Source of the DNA: Caulobacter sp. AP07
Lineage (GTDB): Bacteria; Pseudomonadota; Alphaproteobacteria; Caulobacterales; Caulobacteraceae
Assembly: GCF_000281955.1 (NCBI RefSeq)
Contig: NZ_AKKF01000298.1
Coordinates: 1 to 49,570, forward strand
DNA length: 49,570 nucleotides
Reading direction: 5' to 3'
Numbering within the stretch: position 1 is the stretch's first letter; each line of letters opens with the position of its first letter. Position numbers and translations under genes: made by a program. Positions 35,146-45,423 of the stretch are shown here, piece by piece. The notes below the pieces were generated by a model. It was given only the letters and a program-made list of their open reading frames with translations, was not told the origin of the DNA and made no database searches.

Positions 35146-35153
35146 GGTGTCCC

Positions 35154-36638
35154 TCACCCGCCCACGGCGGCGCGCCAGGCGCCGACGAGCCCGTCGACGG
35201 ACGACGCGGTCAGGTTCAATACGAGATTGGGATAAACGCCGAGCACCAGGGTGGCGATGATCAGCGGGGCGAAGATCAGGATCTCGCGCTTGTCGAGGTC
35301 GGTGATCGTCTTGAGGTCCGGATTGACGATCTCGCCGAACATCACGCGACGATAGAGGTTCAGGGCGTAGACCGCCGACAGGATGACGCCGGTGGTGGCC
35401 ACGATCGCCGTCCAGGTCGAGGCCTTGTACGTGCCGACCATGGTCAGGATCTCGCCGACGAAGCCCGAGGTGCCCGGCAGGCCGACATTGCCCATGGTGA
35501 ACAGCATGAACGTCGCCGCGTACCAGGGCATGCGGTTGGTCAGGCCGCCGTAGAAGGCGATCTCGCGGGTGTGCATGCGGTCATAGACCACCCCGACGCA
35601 GAGGAAGAGCGCGCCGGAGATCACCCCGTGGCTCAGCATCTGGAACAGCGCGCCCTGCTCGCCCTGGGCGTTGCCCGAGAAGATGCCCATGGTCACGAAG
35701 CCCATGTGGGCCACCGACGAATAGGCGATCAGCTTCTTGATGTCGGTCTGACGGAAGGCGACCAGCGAGGTGTAGACGATGGCGATCGCCGACATCGCGA
35801 ACACCAGCGGCTGGAACATCTCCGAGGCGTTGGGGAACATCGGCAGGCTGAAGCGCATGAAGCCGTAGCCCCCCAGCTTCAGCAGGATGCCCGCCAGGAT
35901 CACCGAACCGGCCGTCGGGGCCTCGACGTGGGCGTCGGGCAGCCAGGTGTGGACCGGCCACATCGGCATCTTGACCGCGAAGCTGGCGAAGAAGGCCAGC
36001 CACAGCCAGGTCTGCAGCCACGGGGCGAACTTGTAGGTCATCAGCACCGGGATCGACGAGGTGTGGGCGATGGCGATCATCGACAGGATGGCCGCCAGCA
36101 TCAGCACCGAGCCGAGCAGGGTGTAGAGGAAGAACTTGTAGGCCGCGTAGATCCGGCGCTTGCCGCCCCAGATGCCGATGATCAGGAACATCGGAACCAG
36201 GCCACCCTCGAAGAAGAGGTAGAACAGGATCAGGTCCAGGGCGCAGAACACGCCGATCACCAGGGTCTCGAGAACCAGGAAGCAGATCAGGTATTCGACG
36301 ATCCGCTTATCGATCGATTTCCAGCCGGCGATGATGCAGAGCGGCAGCAGGAACGCCGTCAGCAGCACGAACAGGATCGAGATGCCGTCGACGCCCATGC
36401 GGTAGTGCAGGCCGGCGAACCAGGCCACGTCTTCCACGAACTGGAAGCCGGGGTTCTTGGCGTCGAACTGGGCGACCAGCAGGATCGACAGGGCGAAGGT
36501 GACCAGGGTGGTCGCCAGGGCGATCCACTTGGCCAGGTTGTCGGTCTTGGCGTTGTCGCCCGAGGCGGCGCGAACCGCCAGGAGGACGGCCACGCCGACG
36601 AGCGGGGCGAAGGTAGTGAGGCTAAGCAGGCCGGTCAT
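35154..36638 (-). CDS. nuoM: NADH-quinone oxidoreductase subunit M
   Basis: Antiporter-like proton-pumping subunit, 494 residues. Core motifs include [63 protein letters not shown] and [22 protein letters not shown] seven bases before the ATG at 36638 supports this start over an upstream in-frame Met. It is flanked 10 bases from nuoL and 8 bases from nuoN. Confidence 0.96.
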   Translation of the reverse strand: MTGLLSLTTFAPLVGVAVLLAVRAASGDNAKTDNLAKWIALATTLVTFALSILLVAQFDAKNPGFQFVEDVAWFAGLHYRMGVDGISILFVLLTAFLLPLCIIAGWKSIDKRIVEYLICFLVLETLVIGVFCALDLILFYLFFEGGLVPMFLIIGIWGGKRRIYAAYKFFLYTLLGSVLMLAAILSMIAIAHTSSIPVLMTYKFAPWLQTWLWLAFFASFAVKMPMWPVHTWLPDAHVEAPTAGSVILAGILLKLGGYGFMRFSLPMFPNASEMFQPLVFAMSAIAIVYTSLVAFRQTDIKKLIAYSSVAHMGFVTMGIFSGNAQGEQGALFQMLSHGVISGALFLCVGVVYDRMHTREIAFYGGLTNRMPWYAATFMLFTMGNVGLPGTSGFVGEILTMVGTYKASTWTAIVATTGVILSAVYALNLYRRVMFGEIVNPDLKTITDLDKREILIFAPLIIATLVLGVYPNLVLNLTASSVDGLVGAWRAAVGG

Positions 36639-36648
36639 CGATCCGTCC

Positions 36649-38712
36649 TCAACGGAATGCATAGAGGGCGAACGTCAGCAGGCCGGCGACGCCGAGCAGC
36701 ATGACGAAGGCGTAGTGATAGACGTAGCCGCTCTGCAGCTTGCCGGTCCGCCGACCGACCGCGTAGCTGACGGCGCTGACGCCGTCCGGTCCGAGGCCAT
36801 CGATCAGCTTCTGGTCGCCGCCCTTCCAGAACAGGTCGCCGAGGAACTTGGCCAGGCGCACGAAGGTGGCTTGGTACAGCTCGTCGAAGAACCACTTGTT
36901 GTAGAAGAACACGTACAGCGGGCCGTTGCGGGCCGCGAGCTTGGCGCCCAGGCCTTCCTTCCAGATGTAGACGTAGAAGGCGATGGCGAGGCCGAGGATC
37001 GAGGCGACCAGCGGGCTCCACTTCACCCACTCGGCCACTTCGTGGGCTTCGTGCAGCACGTGGTTGGTTGGGGCGTTGAAGATCGCGCCGCGCCAGAACT
37101 CGACCTGATGATGGCCGACGAAATAGTCGGTGAACAGGAAGCCGGCGAAGATCGCGCCGATCGACAGCACGATCAGCGGCACCAGCATCACCCAGGGGCT
37201 CTCGTGCGGTGTGTGGTCATGGCCATGGTCGTCCCCGTTCGGGAGCGGTTCGTCATGGGTCTCGATCTGGGCGTCGGACGCGTGGTCGTCGTGCCCGTGC
37301 GCGTCATGGGCGTGGTGATCGTCATGGCCCCAGCGGGCGTGGCCGTTGAAGGTGAAGAAGGCCACGCGCCAGGAGTAGAACGAGGTCAGGCCCGCCACCA
37401 GCACGCCGATCGCCCAGGCGAACATCGCGATGCCGTTGTGGCCGCCGGCGGCGAAGGCCGCCTCGATGATGGTGTCCTTCGAGTAGAAGCCGGCGAAGCC
37501 CAGGTGCAGCGGCGGGAAGCCCAGACCGGTGATGGCGATGGTGCCGACGGTCATGGCGATGAAGGTCACCGGCAGCAGCTTGGCCAGGGCCCCGTACTTC
37601 CGCATGTCCTGCTCGTGGTGCATGCCGTTGATCACCGAGCCGGCCCCCAGGAACAGCAGCGCCTTGAAGAAGGCGTGGGTGAACAGGTGGAACATCGCCG
37701 CCTGGTAGGCGCCGACCCCGGCCGCGAAGAACATGTAGCCCAGCTGCGAACAGGTCGAATAGGCGATGACCCGCTTGATGTCGTTCTGGGTCAGGCCGAC
37801 CGTGGCGGCGAACAGGGCGGTGACCGCGCCGATCACCGTGACGATGTTCTTGGCGACGGGCGCGTATTCGAACATCGGCGACAGCAGGCACAGCATGTAG
37901 ACGCCGGCGGTGACCATGGTCGCCGCGTGGATCAGGGCCGAGACCGGGGTCGGGCCTTCCATGGCGTCCGGCAGCCAGGTGTGCAGGAAGAACTGCGCCG
38001 ACTTGCCCATCGCGCCGATGAACAGCAGGAAGCAGGCGATGTCGACCAGCGGGAAGGTGTGGCCGGCGAACTCCCAGGTGCGCGCCGCGCCCGAGGCGAT
38101 CTGCGGGAAGATCTCGGCGAACTGGATCGAACCGAACGCCCAGAAGGTGGTCATGATGCCCAGGGCGAAACCGAAGTCCCCCACCCGGTTGACGACGAAG
38201 GCCTTGATGGCGGCGGCGCTGGCGGTCGGCTTCTTGAACCAGAAGCCGATCAGCAGGTACGAGGCCAGGCCCACCCCTTCCCAGCCGAAGAACAGCTGCA
38301 TGAAGTCGGCGGCGGTGACCAGCGCCAGCATGGCGAAGGTGAACAGCGACAGATAGGCGAAGAACCGCGGCTTGTCCGGGTCGTGCGCCATGTAGCCCCA
38401 GCTGTAGACGTGGACGAGGGCCGAGACCGTCGTGACCACGATCAGCATCACCGCCGACAGGGCGTCGATGCGGATCGACCAGTTGGAGACGAAGTTTCCG
38501 ACGTGGATGAAGGGCAGCAGGTCGACCGTGAAGGCCTCCAGGTGGCCCCAGGTCCATTGGCCGAAGACGTACCAAGACAGGGCGCAGGCCAGGATCAGGC
38601 CGCCCGTGGTGATGGCCTGCGAGGCGACGTCGCCGATGCGGCGGCCGAACAGGCCGGCCACGATCGCGGCGAGCAGCGGCGCGAAGACGATGATGGTGAC
38701 GAGAGTCTGCAC
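36649..38712 (-). CDS. nuoL: NADH-quinone oxidoreductase subunit L
   Basis: The largest antiporter-like subunit, 687 residues, carrying the long lateral helix at the C-terminus. Motifs: [51 protein letters not shown], and [20 protein letters not shown]. Residues about 458-503 form a polar loop containing 13 histidines among Asp residues, between TM segments. The start codon is GTG (38710-38712), 5 bases after the nuoK stop, with a weak AAGG upstream. Confidence 0.96.
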   Translation of the reverse strand: MQTLVTIIVFAPLLAAIVAGLFGRRIGDVASQAITTGGLILACALSWYVFGQWTWGHLEAFTVDLLPFIHVGNFVSNWSIRIDALSAVMLIVVTTVSALVHVYSWGYMAHDPDKPRFFAYLSLFTFAMLALVTAADFMQLFFGWEGVGLASYLLIGFWFKKPTASAAAIKAFVVNRVGDFGFALGIMTTFWAFGSIQFAEIFPQIASGAARTWEFAGHTFPLVDIACFLLFIGAMGKSAQFFLHTWLPDAMEGPTPVSALIHAATMVTAGVYMLCLLSPMFEYAPVAKNIVTVIGAVTALFAATVGLTQNDIKRVIAYSTCSQLGYMFFAAGVGAYQAAMFHLFTHAFFKALLFLGAGSVINGMHHEQDMRKYGALAKLLPVTFIAMTVGTIAITGLGFPPLHLGFAGFYSKDTIIEAAFAAGGHNGIAMFAWAIGVLVAGLTSFYSWRVAFFTFNGHARWGHDDHHAHDAHGHDDHASDAQIETHDEPLPNGDDHGHDHTPHESPWVMLVPLIVLSIGAIFAGFLFTDYFVGHHQVEFWRGAIFNAPTNHVLHEAHEVAEWVKWSPLVASILGLAIAFYVYIWKEGLGAKLAARNGPLYVFFYNKWFFDELYQATFVRLAKFLGDLFWKGGDQKLIDGLGPDGVSAVSYAVGRRTGKLQSGYVYHYAFVMLLGVAGLLTFALYAFR

Positions 38713-38717
38713 TGCGA

Positions 38718-39023
38718 TCAGCCCTTCATCACGCTGGCGTCGTCGACGGCGATGTCTCCGCGGTTACGGAAGAACGTCACCAGGATAGCCAGGCCGACGG
38801 CCGCTTCGGCCGCGGCGACGGTCAGCACGAACATGGCGAAGATCTGCCCCACCACGTCATGCAGATAGACCGAGAAGGCCACCAGGTTGATGTTCACCGC
38901 CAGCAGGATCAGCTCGATCGACATCAGGATGACGATGATGTTCTTGCGGTTCACGAAGATGCCGAAGACGCCGATCGTGAACAGGATGGCGGCGACGACG
39001 AGATAGTGAGACAGGCCGATCAT
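38718..39023 (-). CDS. nuoK: NADH-quinone oxidoreductase subunit K
   Basis: 101-residue, three-TM membrane subunit of the complex I proton path. It has [26 protein letters not shown] with the conserved TM2 Glu and [16 protein letters not shown] with the TM3 Glu. The ATG at 39023 overlaps the nuoJ stop as ATGA. Confidence 0.96.
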   Translation of the reverse strand: MIGLSHYLVVAAILFTIGVFGIFVNRKNIIVILMSIELILLAVNINLVAFSVYLHDVVGQIFAMFVLTVAAAEAAVGLAILVTFFRNRGDIAVDDASVMKG

Positions 39024-39637
39024 TCGCTGATCCCCTCGCCCGGCTTGATCTGCACGAGTTCCATCCCGGTCTTTGGCGTACGGGCGATCTGCTTGCCGAT
39101 GTCCTGGCGCTTGACGCCCGGCTTGTGGCGCAGGGTCAGGACGATGGCGCCGATCATGGCCACCAGCAGCACCAGGCCCGCCAGTTGGAAGAAGAAGATG
39201 TAGTCGGTGTAGAGAACCCGGCCGATCATCTCGGTATTGGGCACGCCCGGCGCCGAGGCCATCGGGACGGCGCTCTTGCCCGCCGCGCCGTTGGTGGCCA
39301 CCGTCGCGGCGACGAAGATCATCTCCAGCGTCAGGAAGCCCGCCACCAGCCCGCCGATCGGCAGGTACTGGGCGAAGCCCTGTCGCAGCTCGGCGAAGTC
39401 CACGTCGAGCATCATCACGACGAACAGGAACAGCACCGCGACCGCGCCCACATAGACGACGATCAGCAGCATCGCCAGGAACTCCGCGCCCAGCAGGACG
39501 AAGAGGCCGGCGGCCGAGAAGAAGGCGGTGATCAGGAAGAGCACCGAGTGCACGGGGTTGCGCGCCGAGACGACGAGAAGACCCGCCACCACAGTCGCTA
39601 CCGCCAGCAAATAGAAAGCTATCGCCTGCAAGGCCAT
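39020..39637 (-). CDS. nuoJ: NADH-quinone oxidoreductase subunit J
   Basis: 205-residue membrane subunit with five TM helices. The segment [20 protein letters not shown] and the [22 protein letters not shown] helix (pi-bulge TM3) are diagnostic. The C-terminal hydrophilic tail (about 35 residues) is typical of alphaproteobacteria. It is separated from nuoI by 83 bp, the widest gap inside the nuo cluster, which holds a weak hairpin. Confidence 0.95.
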   Translation of the reverse strand: MALQAIAFYLLAVATVVAGLLVVSARNPVHSVLFLITAFFSAAGLFVLLGAEFLAMLLIVVYVGAVAVLFLFVVMMLDVDFAELRQGFAQYLPIGGLVAGFLTLEMIFVAATVATNGAAGKSAVPMASAPGVPNTEMIGRVLYTDYIFFFQLAGLVLLVAMIGAIVLTLRHKPGVKRQDIGKQIARTPKTGMELVQIKPGEGISE

Positions 39638-39671
39638 CGGCCCAGGTGCTCCCTTGAAAACCGTAAAACAC

Positions 39672-39696
39672 AGACGAGCCGGATGGCTCGCCGTCT
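39672..39696 (-). other. weak hairpin with U-rich tail between nuoI and nuoJ
   Basis: CGAGCC and GGCTCG form a 6-bp stem with a 4-base loop, flanked by AGA/TCT. On the minus strand it is followed by GTGTTTTACGGTTTTC. It may be a partial terminator or an mRNA processing or stabilising site ahead of the nuoJKLMN portion. Confidence 0.3.
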
Positions 39697-39720
39697 ACCC
39701 TCGGAATCGCGCCCCGTCCT

Positions 39721-40212
39721 TTAGCGGTAGGGCGCGTCCAACTCCAGATTCTTCGCGATCAGCCGCTCCCAACGGTCGCCGTTGTCGAGCAGCTTTTCCT
39801 TGTCGTAGTAGAGCTCTTCGCGCGTCTCGACGGCGTACTCGATGTTCGGCCCCTCGACGATGGCGTCCACCGGGCAGGCCTCCTGGCACAGGCCGCAATA
39901 GATGCACTTGACCATGTCGATGTCGTAGCGGGTCGTGCGGCGGCTGCCGTCCTCGCGCGGTTCGGCCTCGATGGTGATGGCCTGGGCCGGGCAGATGGCC
40001 TCGCACAGCTTGCAGGCGATGCAGCGCTCCTCGCCCGACGGATAGCGACGCAGGGCGTGCTCGCCGCGGAAACGGGGCGACTGCGGGCCGCGCTCGTTCG
40101 GATAGATCACCGTCTTCTTCGGGGCGATCATGTACTTCATGGCCAGGCCGAAGGCGCCCGCGAAGTCGAGCAGCGCCACGCCTTTGATGGCTTGGGAAAT
40201 GCGTTGCATCAT
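39721..40212 (-). CDS. nuoI: NADH-quinone oxidoreductase subunit I
   Basis: 163-residue ferredoxin-like subunit carrying clusters N6a and N6b, bound by [12 protein letters not shown] and [12 protein letters not shown]. It sits at the junction of the peripheral and membrane arms. Two adjacent Met codons could start it (40212 or 40209); both overlap the stop of the small lipoprotein gene, so the pair is coupled. The length and the N-terminal amphipathic helix match mitochondrial-type TYKY. Confidence 0.96.
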   Translation of the reverse strand: MMQRISQAIKGVALLDFAGAFGLAMKYMIAPKKTVIYPNERGPQSPRFRGEHALRRYPSGEERCIACKLCEAICPAQAITIEAEPREDGSRRTTRYDIDMVKCIYCGLCQEACPVDAIVEGPNIEYAVETREELYYDKEKLLDNGDRWERLIAKNLELDAPYR

Positions 40213-40475
40213 GGACGCTGCTTACCCTTCGAGATCACGCAGGTGTAGTTCGAAAGCTGAGCGGGGTCGCCCCCGTCCTGCTTGGATTCAATCTTGCCGC
40301 CGTCTGCGGCGCATTTCTCGCTGTCGCGACGCAATTGGTCATAGCTGGCCACCCCACGCCCCAGCGAATAGGACGTCTTGCCCGAGGCCACGTCGTCGGT
40401 CGCGCAGCCCGCCAGGGCCAGGCCGAGGCCGGCGAGCAGGGCCATGGAGGCCAGGATGGTGGTCTTGCCGATCAC
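40209..40475 (-). CDS. small predicted lipoprotein inside the nuo operon
   Basis: An 88-residue frame starts with a GTG (40473-40475) that overlaps the nuoH stop as GTGA and ends in an overlap with nuoI. It has a textbook lipoprotein signal: [23 protein letters not shown], with LALAGC as lipobox and Cys24 as the acylated residue. The 64 residues after it are polar with two further cysteines ([10 protein letters not shown] and SNYTCVIS) that could pair in the periplasm. It is not a known complex I subunit. Location suggests a periplasmic-face accessory or assembly factor, but this is inference. Confidence 0.8.
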   Translation of the reverse strand: MIGKTTILASMALLAGLGLALAGCATDDVASGKTSYSLGRGVASYDQLRRDSEKCAADGGKIESKQDGGDPAQLSNYTCVISKGKQRP

Positions 40476-41533
40476 GCCTGGATTCCGAACACGCGCCAGC
40501 CGGCCACCAGCGCCACCAGCACCAGCGACATCGGCAGGAAGACCTTCCAGCCCAGCCGCATCAGCTGGTCGTAGCGGTAGCGAGGCACGATGGCCTTGGC
40601 CATGGCGAACATGAAGAACCAGAAGATGATCTTGGCGAAGAACACCAGGAACCCGAAGATGCTGACCGCCGTCGGCGGCAGGCCGTTCAGGAACGGCGTC
40701 GGGAAACCGGGATTCCAGCCGCCGAAGAACAGCACGCTGATCATCGCGCACATCAGCACGATGTTCGAATATTCGCCGATCATGAACAGCAGGTACGGGG
40801 TCGAGCTGTACTCGACCTGGTAGCCGGCCACGAGTTCGGATTCGGCTTCGGGAAGGTCGAAGGGCGGGCGGTTGGTCTCGGCCAGGGCCGAGATGTAGAA
40901 CATGCCCATGGCGATGATCATCACCGGGGCCAGGATCAGGTTCCTCAACCCGCCGCCGAACACGTTCCAGTTCCAGATCCAGCCGGACTGCTGCTCGACG
41001 ATCGAGGTCAGGTTCATGGTGCCGGCCAGCAGGATCACCGTGATGATGATCAGGCCGATCGAGACCTCGTACGACACCATCTGCGCCGCCGAGCGCAGCG
41101 CGCCCAGGAACGGGTACTTCGAGTTCGAAGCCCAGCCGCCCATGATGATGCCGTAGACGCCCAGCGAGCTCATCGCCAGCAGGTAGAGGATGCCGACATT
41201 GAGGTTGGCCACCACCCAGCCCGGAGCCAGCGGCACCACGGCCCAGCCGACGAAGGCCAGGACGAAGCTCAACAGCGGGGCCAGGATGAACACCACCTTG
41301 TCGGCGCCCGACGGGATGACGATTTCCTTCAGCACGAACTTCAGGAAGTCGGCGAAGGACTGCAGCAGGCCGAACGGACCCACCACGTTGGGGCCCTTGC
41401 GCATCTGGACGCCGGCCCAGATCTTGCGGTCGGCCAGCAGCAGGAAGGCCAGGCTGAGCAGGATCCAGATCATCACCAGGGCGATCTGCCCGAGGGTGAT
41501 GCCGAACCAGAGAAGCGGAGACATGTTGGCCAC
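40472..41533 (-). CDS. nuoH: NADH-quinone oxidoreductase subunit H
   Basis: 353-residue membrane subunit that helps form the quinone-binding chamber. Recognised by [23 protein letters not shown] and the loop [25 protein letters not shown]. Eight TM helices. The start is a GTG at 41533 with GGAG six bases upstream; an ATG three codons later is the alternative. It follows nuoG by 3 bases. Confidence 0.96.
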   Translation of the reverse strand: MANMSPLLWFGITLGQIALVMIWILLSLAFLLLADRKIWAGVQMRKGPNVVGPFGLLQSFADFLKFVLKEIVIPSGADKVVFILAPLLSFVLAFVGWAVVPLAPGWVVANLNVGILYLLAMSSLGVYGIIMGGWASNSKYPFLGALRSAAQMVSYEVSIGLIIITVILLAGTMNLTSIVEQQSGWIWNWNVFGGGLRNLILAPVMIIAMGMFYISALAETNRPPFDLPEAESELVAGYQVEYSSTPYLLFMIGEYSNIVLMCAMISVLFFGGWNPGFPTPFLNGLPPTAVSIFGFLVFFAKIIFWFFMFAMAKAIVPRYRYDQLMRLGWKVFLPMSLVLVALVAGWRVFGIQA

Positions 41534-41536
41534 GGT

Positions 41537-43597
41537 CTACTCCGCCGCGATCTTGGCGGCGCCGGAAACCACGGCCGCGCATTCGGCCATGGTCACGCTG
41601 GCGCGCGCGATGGGATTGGTCAGGTGGAAGGCCTTCACCGTGCCTTCGAACGGCGTGTCGGCCAGCTCGCCAGCGGCGCCCAGGCCCGACAGGTCGAACA
41701 CGGTCGGGACCGAGCCCGGCGCGAAGTCGATCTGGCCGAAGGTCGGGTGCTCGGCGAACAGCCTGGCCCGCAGCTGGTCCAGGCTGTCATAGGGCAGCTT
41801 GTGGCCGAGAATCTCGGACAGGGCCCGCAGGATCGACCAGTCTTCCTTGGCCTCGCCCTTCGGGAACACCGCCCGCTCGCCCATCTGGACGCGGCCTTCG
41901 GTGTTCACATAGAGGCCGTTCTTCTCGGTATAGGCCGCGCCCGGCAGGATGACGTCGGCCTTGTGGGCGCCGGCGTCGCCGTGGGTGCCCAGATAGACCT
42001 TGAAGGCGTCCGAGGCCGAGGCGTCGATCTCGTCGGCCCCCAGCAGGAACAGCACGTCCAGCGCGCCCTTCTGGACCATCTGGCCGGCGGTCAGACCGCC
42101 CTCGCCGGGCGTGAAGCCGAGGTCGAGACCGGCCACGCGGGCGGCGGCGGTGTGCAGCACGTTCCAGCCGTTCCAGCCTTCGCGGACCACGTTGAAGCTC
42201 TTGGCCACGGCGGCGGCGGCCTTCAGCACGGCCGCGCCGTCGGCGCGGGTCAGGGCGCCCTGGCCGACGATGATCGCCGGACGCTGCGCGTTCTTCAGGG
42301 CGGCGACGAAGTCGGACTTGCTCTTGGCCAGGCCCGACAGGGTCTTCCCGCCAGCGCCGAGGTAGTCGTAGTCGTAGGTCAGGTCGCCCTGCTCGCCGAT
42401 CACCCCGACGCGGACCTTGCCGGCCAGCCACTGCTTGCGCAGGCGGGTGTTGAGCACCGGCGCCTCGAGGCGCGGATTGGTCCCGACCAGCAGCACGACG
42501 TCGGCGTTCTCGATGCCGGCGATCGTCGAGTTGAACAGCCAGCTCTCACGCGGGCCATGGCCCAGCGCCGTGCCGTCCTGACGGGCGTCGAGGTTCTTGA
42601 CGCCCAGGGCGGTGAACAGGTCCTTGGTGGCCTTCAGGCTCTCGGCGTCCTGCAGGTCGCCGGCGATGACGCCGATGCGCTCCGGCTTGGCGGCCTTGAG
42701 CTTGCCGGCCACGGCCGCGAAGGCCTCGGCCCAGGTCGCGGGGGCCAGACGGCCGCCGACGCGGACATAGGGGCGGTCAAGGCGCTGGCGCTGCAGGCCG
42801 TCGACGGCGTAGCGGGTCTTGTCGCTGATCCACTCCTCGTTGACGTCCTCGTTGACGCGCGGCAGCACGCGCAGCACCGCGGAGCCGCGGGCGTCGACGC
42901 GGATGGCCGAGCCCAGGGCGTCCATGACGTCGACGCTCTCGGTCTTCTTCAGCTCCCAGGGCCGCGCCTCGAAGGCGTAGGGCTTGGAGGTCAGGGCGCC
43001 GACCGGGCACAGGTCGATGACGTTGGCGCTGAGCTCCGACGTCACCGCCGCGCCCAGATAGGTCGTGATTTCAACGTCTTCGCCGCGCGAGATCAGGCCG
43101 ATCTCCGGCGAGCCGGCGACCTCGGTGATGAAGCGCACGCAGCGGGTGCACTGGATGCAGCGGGTCATCACGGTCTTGATGAGCGGGCCCATGGCCTTCT
43201 CTTCGACCGCGCGCTTGTTCTCTTCGTAGCGGCTGTCGTCGCGGCCATAGCCCATGGCCTGGTCCTGCAGGTCGCACTCGCCGCCCTGGTCGCAGATCGG
43301 GCAATCCAGCGGGTGGTTGATGAGCAGGAACTCCATCACCCCTTCGCGGGCCTTCTTGACCATCGGGGTCTTGGTGAAGATCTCCTGGCCCTCGGCGGCC
43401 GGCAGGGCGCACGACGCCTGTGGCTTCGGCGGACCGGGCTTCACCTCGACCAGGCACATCCGGCAGTTGCCGGCGATGCTCAGGCGCTCGTGGTAGCAGA
43501 AGCGCGGGATCTCTTCCCCGGCCAGTTCCGCGACCTGCAGAACCGTCATGCCGGGCTCGAACTCGACCTCGACGCCGTTGACCTTGGCGATTGCCAT
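41537..43597 (-). CDS. nuoG: NADH-quinone oxidoreductase subunit G
   Basis: 686-residue iron-sulfur subunit, mitochondrial 75-kDa type. In order: 2Fe-2S binding (CYHERLSIAGNCRMCLVEV), the HPLDCPICDQGGECDLQD segment with the His ligand, the RCIQCTRCVRF 4Fe-4S motif, then a molybdopterin-oxidoreductase-like domain that no longer binds cofactor. Length is normal for alphaproteobacteria, shorter than E. coli NuoG. GGAG lies nine bases before the ATG; the gap to nuoF is 6 bases. Confidence 0.96.
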   Translation of the reverse strand: MAIAKVNGVEVEFEPGMTVLQVAELAGEEIPRFCYHERLSIAGNCRMCLVEVKPGPPKPQASCALPAAEGQEIFTKTPMVKKAREGVMEFLLINHPLDCPICDQGGECDLQDQAMGYGRDDSRYEENKRAVEEKAMGPLIKTVMTRCIQCTRCVRFITEVAGSPEIGLISRGEDVEITTYLGAAVTSELSANVIDLCPVGALTSKPYAFEARPWELKKTESVDVMDALGSAIRVDARGSAVLRVLPRVNEDVNEEWISDKTRYAVDGLQRQRLDRPYVRVGGRLAPATWAEAFAAVAGKLKAAKPERIGVIAGDLQDAESLKATKDLFTALGVKNLDARQDGTALGHGPRESWLFNSTIAGIENADVVLLVGTNPRLEAPVLNTRLRKQWLAGKVRVGVIGEQGDLTYDYDYLGAGGKTLSGLAKSKSDFVAALKNAQRPAIIVGQGALTRADGAAVLKAAAAVAKSFNVVREGWNGWNVLHTAAARVAGLDLGFTPGEGGLTAGQMVQKGALDVLFLLGADEIDASASDAFKVYLGTHGDAGAHKADVILPGAAYTEKNGLYVNTEGRVQMGERAVFPKGEAKEDWSILRALSEILGHKLPYDSLDQLRARLFAEHPTFGQIDFAPGSVPTVFDLSGLGAAGELADTPFEGTVKAFHLTNPIARASVTMAECAAVVSGAAKIAAE

Positions 43598-43603
43598 AAT
43601 CGT

Positions 43604-44923
43604 TTACTCCGCCGCGATCAGGCTGGCGCCCTGCACGTGCAGGCGACCGCTACGATAGGATGCGATCCGGTCTTCCACCTCGTGGCGGAAGTGACGGAAC
43701 AGGCCCTGGATCGGCCAGGCGGCCGCGTCGCCCAGGGCGCAGATGGTGTGACCCTCGACCTGGGTCGTGACGTCCAGCAGGGTGTCGATCTCTTTGGGAT
43801 CGGCCTCGCCGGTGGCCATGCGCTCCATGACCCGCCACATCCAGCCGGTGCCTTCGCGGCACGGCGTGCACTGGCCGCAGCTCTCGTGCTTGTAGAAGTA
43901 GCTCAGGCGAGCGATGGCGCGGACCAGGTCGGTGTCCTTGTCCATGACCATGACGGCGGCGGTGCCCAGGCCCGACTTCAGATTGCGCAGGGCGTCGAAG
44001 TCCATCGGCAGGTCTTCGCACTGCTCGGCCGGGATCATCGGCACCGAGGCGCCGCCCGGGATCACGGCCTTGAGGTTGCCCCAGCCGCCGCGCACGCCGC
44101 CGCAGTGATCCTCGATCAACTGGCGGAACGGGATGCTCATCGCCTCTTCGACATTGCAGGGCAGGTTCACGTGGCCCGAGACGCAGAACAGCTTGGTGCC
44201 GGCGTTGTTGGGACGGCCAAAGCCGGTGAACCAGGCCGCGCCGCGCCGCAGGATCGTGCCGGCGACGGCGATGCTCTCGACGTTGTTGACCGTGGTCGGC
44301 ATGCCGTACAGGCCCGCGCCGGCCGGGAACGGCGGCTTCAGGCGCGGCTGGCCCTTCTTGCCTTCCAGGCTTTCCAGCAGGGCGGTCTCTTCGCCGCAGA
44401 TATAGGCGCCGGCCCCGTGGTGGACGTAGAGGTCGAAGTCCCAGCCGTGGATATTGTTCTTGCCGATCAGCTTGGCGTCGTAGGCCTGCTTGATGGCTTC
44501 TTCCAGAACCTCGCGCTCGCGGACATATTCGCCACGAATGTAGATGTAGCAGGCGTTGGCCAGCATGGCGCGCGAGGCGATCAGGCAGCCTTCGATCAGC
44601 AGGTGGGGATCATGCCGCATGATCTCCCGGTCCTTGCAGGTGCCCGGCTCGGACTCGTCGGCGTTGACGACCAGGTAGTGCGGACGGCCGTCCTTCACTT
44701 CCTTGGGCATGAATGACCACTTCAGGCCGGTGCCGAAGCCCGCCCCGCCCCGGCCGCGCAGGCCGGAGTTCTTCATGTTGTCGATGATCCAGTCGCGCCC
44801 GGCGTCCAGGATGTCCTTGGTGCCATTCCAGCAGCCGCGCTTCTTCGCACCCTCCAGGCCCCAATCGTGGAGACCGTAGAGGTTGGTGAAGATGCGGTCC
44901 TTGTCTTCGAGGATACCGACCAT
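43604..44923 (-). CDS. nuoF: NADH-quinone oxidoreductase subunit F
   Basis: 439-residue NADH- and FMN-binding subunit. Visible motifs are [20 protein letters not shown] (FMN/NADH), the [22 protein letters not shown] stretch, and the N3 cluster motif [12 protein letters not shown] with the later Cys in [14 protein letters not shown]. The start at 44923 lies 3 bases after the stop of the 88-aa membrane gene. Confidence 0.97.
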   Translation of the reverse strand: MVGILEDKDRIFTNLYGLHDWGLEGAKKRGCWNGTKDILDAGRDWIIDNMKNSGLRGRGGAGFGTGLKWSFMPKEVKDGRPHYLVVNADESEPGTCKDREIMRHDPHLLIEGCLIASRAMLANACYIYIRGEYVREREVLEEAIKQAYDAKLIGKNNIHGWDFDLYVHHGAGAYICGEETALLESLEGKKGQPRLKPPFPAGAGLYGMPTTVNNVESIAVAGTILRRGAAWFTGFGRPNNAGTKLFCVSGHVNLPCNVEEAMSIPFRQLIEDHCGGVRGGWGNLKAVIPGGASVPMIPAEQCEDLPMDFDALRNLKSGLGTAAVMVMDKDTDLVRAIARLSYFYKHESCGQCTPCREGTGWMWRVMERMATGEADPKEIDTLLDVTTQVEGHTICALGDAAAWPIQGLFRHFRHEVEDRIASYRSGRLHVQGASLIAAE

Positions 44924-44926
44924 GAC

Positions 44927-45193
44927 TCAGCTTTGCGGATCGAATGGATGGGCGCGCACATAGCGCGTCCGACGAAGGATGACATAGGCGAAAAGCAGCC
45001 AGCCGGCCGCAATCGTCACAAGGCCCACGGGGACGGCCCAGGCGGGCGCCGCGGGAGCCATGCGGCCCCAGATCAGCACCAGGGCGCCGACCAGGCAGGC
45101 CGCCAGGCCCGAGAGCCGTTCGACGCGGTAGAGGCCGCGAACGGTCCGGACATAGGCCACGCGCTTGGCGAGCAGGACGGGATCATCGCTCAC
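44927..45193 (-). CDS. two-TM small protein in nuo operon (between nuoE and nuoF)
   Basis: An 88-residue protein with a basic N-terminus (MSDDPVLLAKRVAYVRTVRGLYRVERL), two hydrophobic spans (about residues 30-44 and 54-72), and a basic C-terminal tail (RRTRYVRAHPFDPQS). The start is GTG (45191-45193), overlapping the preceding small gene's stop as GTGA. I do not recognise the family. Rhodobacterales also carry small membrane genes at this place (for example DUF5337), so it may be an analogous complex I accessory protein; no sequence relation is claimed. Confidence 0.75.
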   Translation of the reverse strand: MSDDPVLLAKRVAYVRTVRGLYRVERLSGLAACLVGALVLIWGRMAPAAPAWAVPVGLVTIAAGWLLFAYVILRRTRYVRAHPFDPQS

Positions 45194-45423
45194 GACGCCT
45201 TGCCCTCCTCTTCCGCCTTCGCGGCCTTCATCCAGCCCAGGATGAACCAGATCTGGGCGCCCAGCCCCACGGCGATCGAGACCAGGAACACCGGCATCAG
45301 CCAGCCCTGCTTGAAGGCCACGTGACCGATGATCGCCGCGCCGGCCAGCACGAAGCACACGGCGTCGATGGCGAACATCGTCGTCAGGCGCTTCTTCTGC
45401 ATCAGGGCGGCGTCGTTGGACAT
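45190..45423 (-). CDS. two-TM small protein in nuo operon (after nuoE)
   Basis: A 77-residue protein starting MSNDAALMQKKRLTTMFAID, with spans at about residues 16-38 and 42-64 and a charged end (KAAKAEEEGKAS). The ATG overlaps the nuoE stop by one base (TGATG), and its own stop overlaps the next small gene (GTGA). It looks like a distant partner of that gene: two short helices, both embedded between nuoE and nuoF. Function unknown; complex I assembly is the natural guess. Confidence 0.75.
   Translation of the reverse strand: MSNDAALMQKKRLTTMFAIDAVCFVLAGAAIIGHVAFKQGWLMPVFLVSIAVGLGAQIWFILGWMKAAKAEEEGKAS

Noticed and set aside
40130..44716. 1528-codon plus-strand frame opposite nuoF-nuoI
   Set aside because: Shadow of the nuo genes on the other strand; composition is His/Gln/Gly/Arg-rich without domains.
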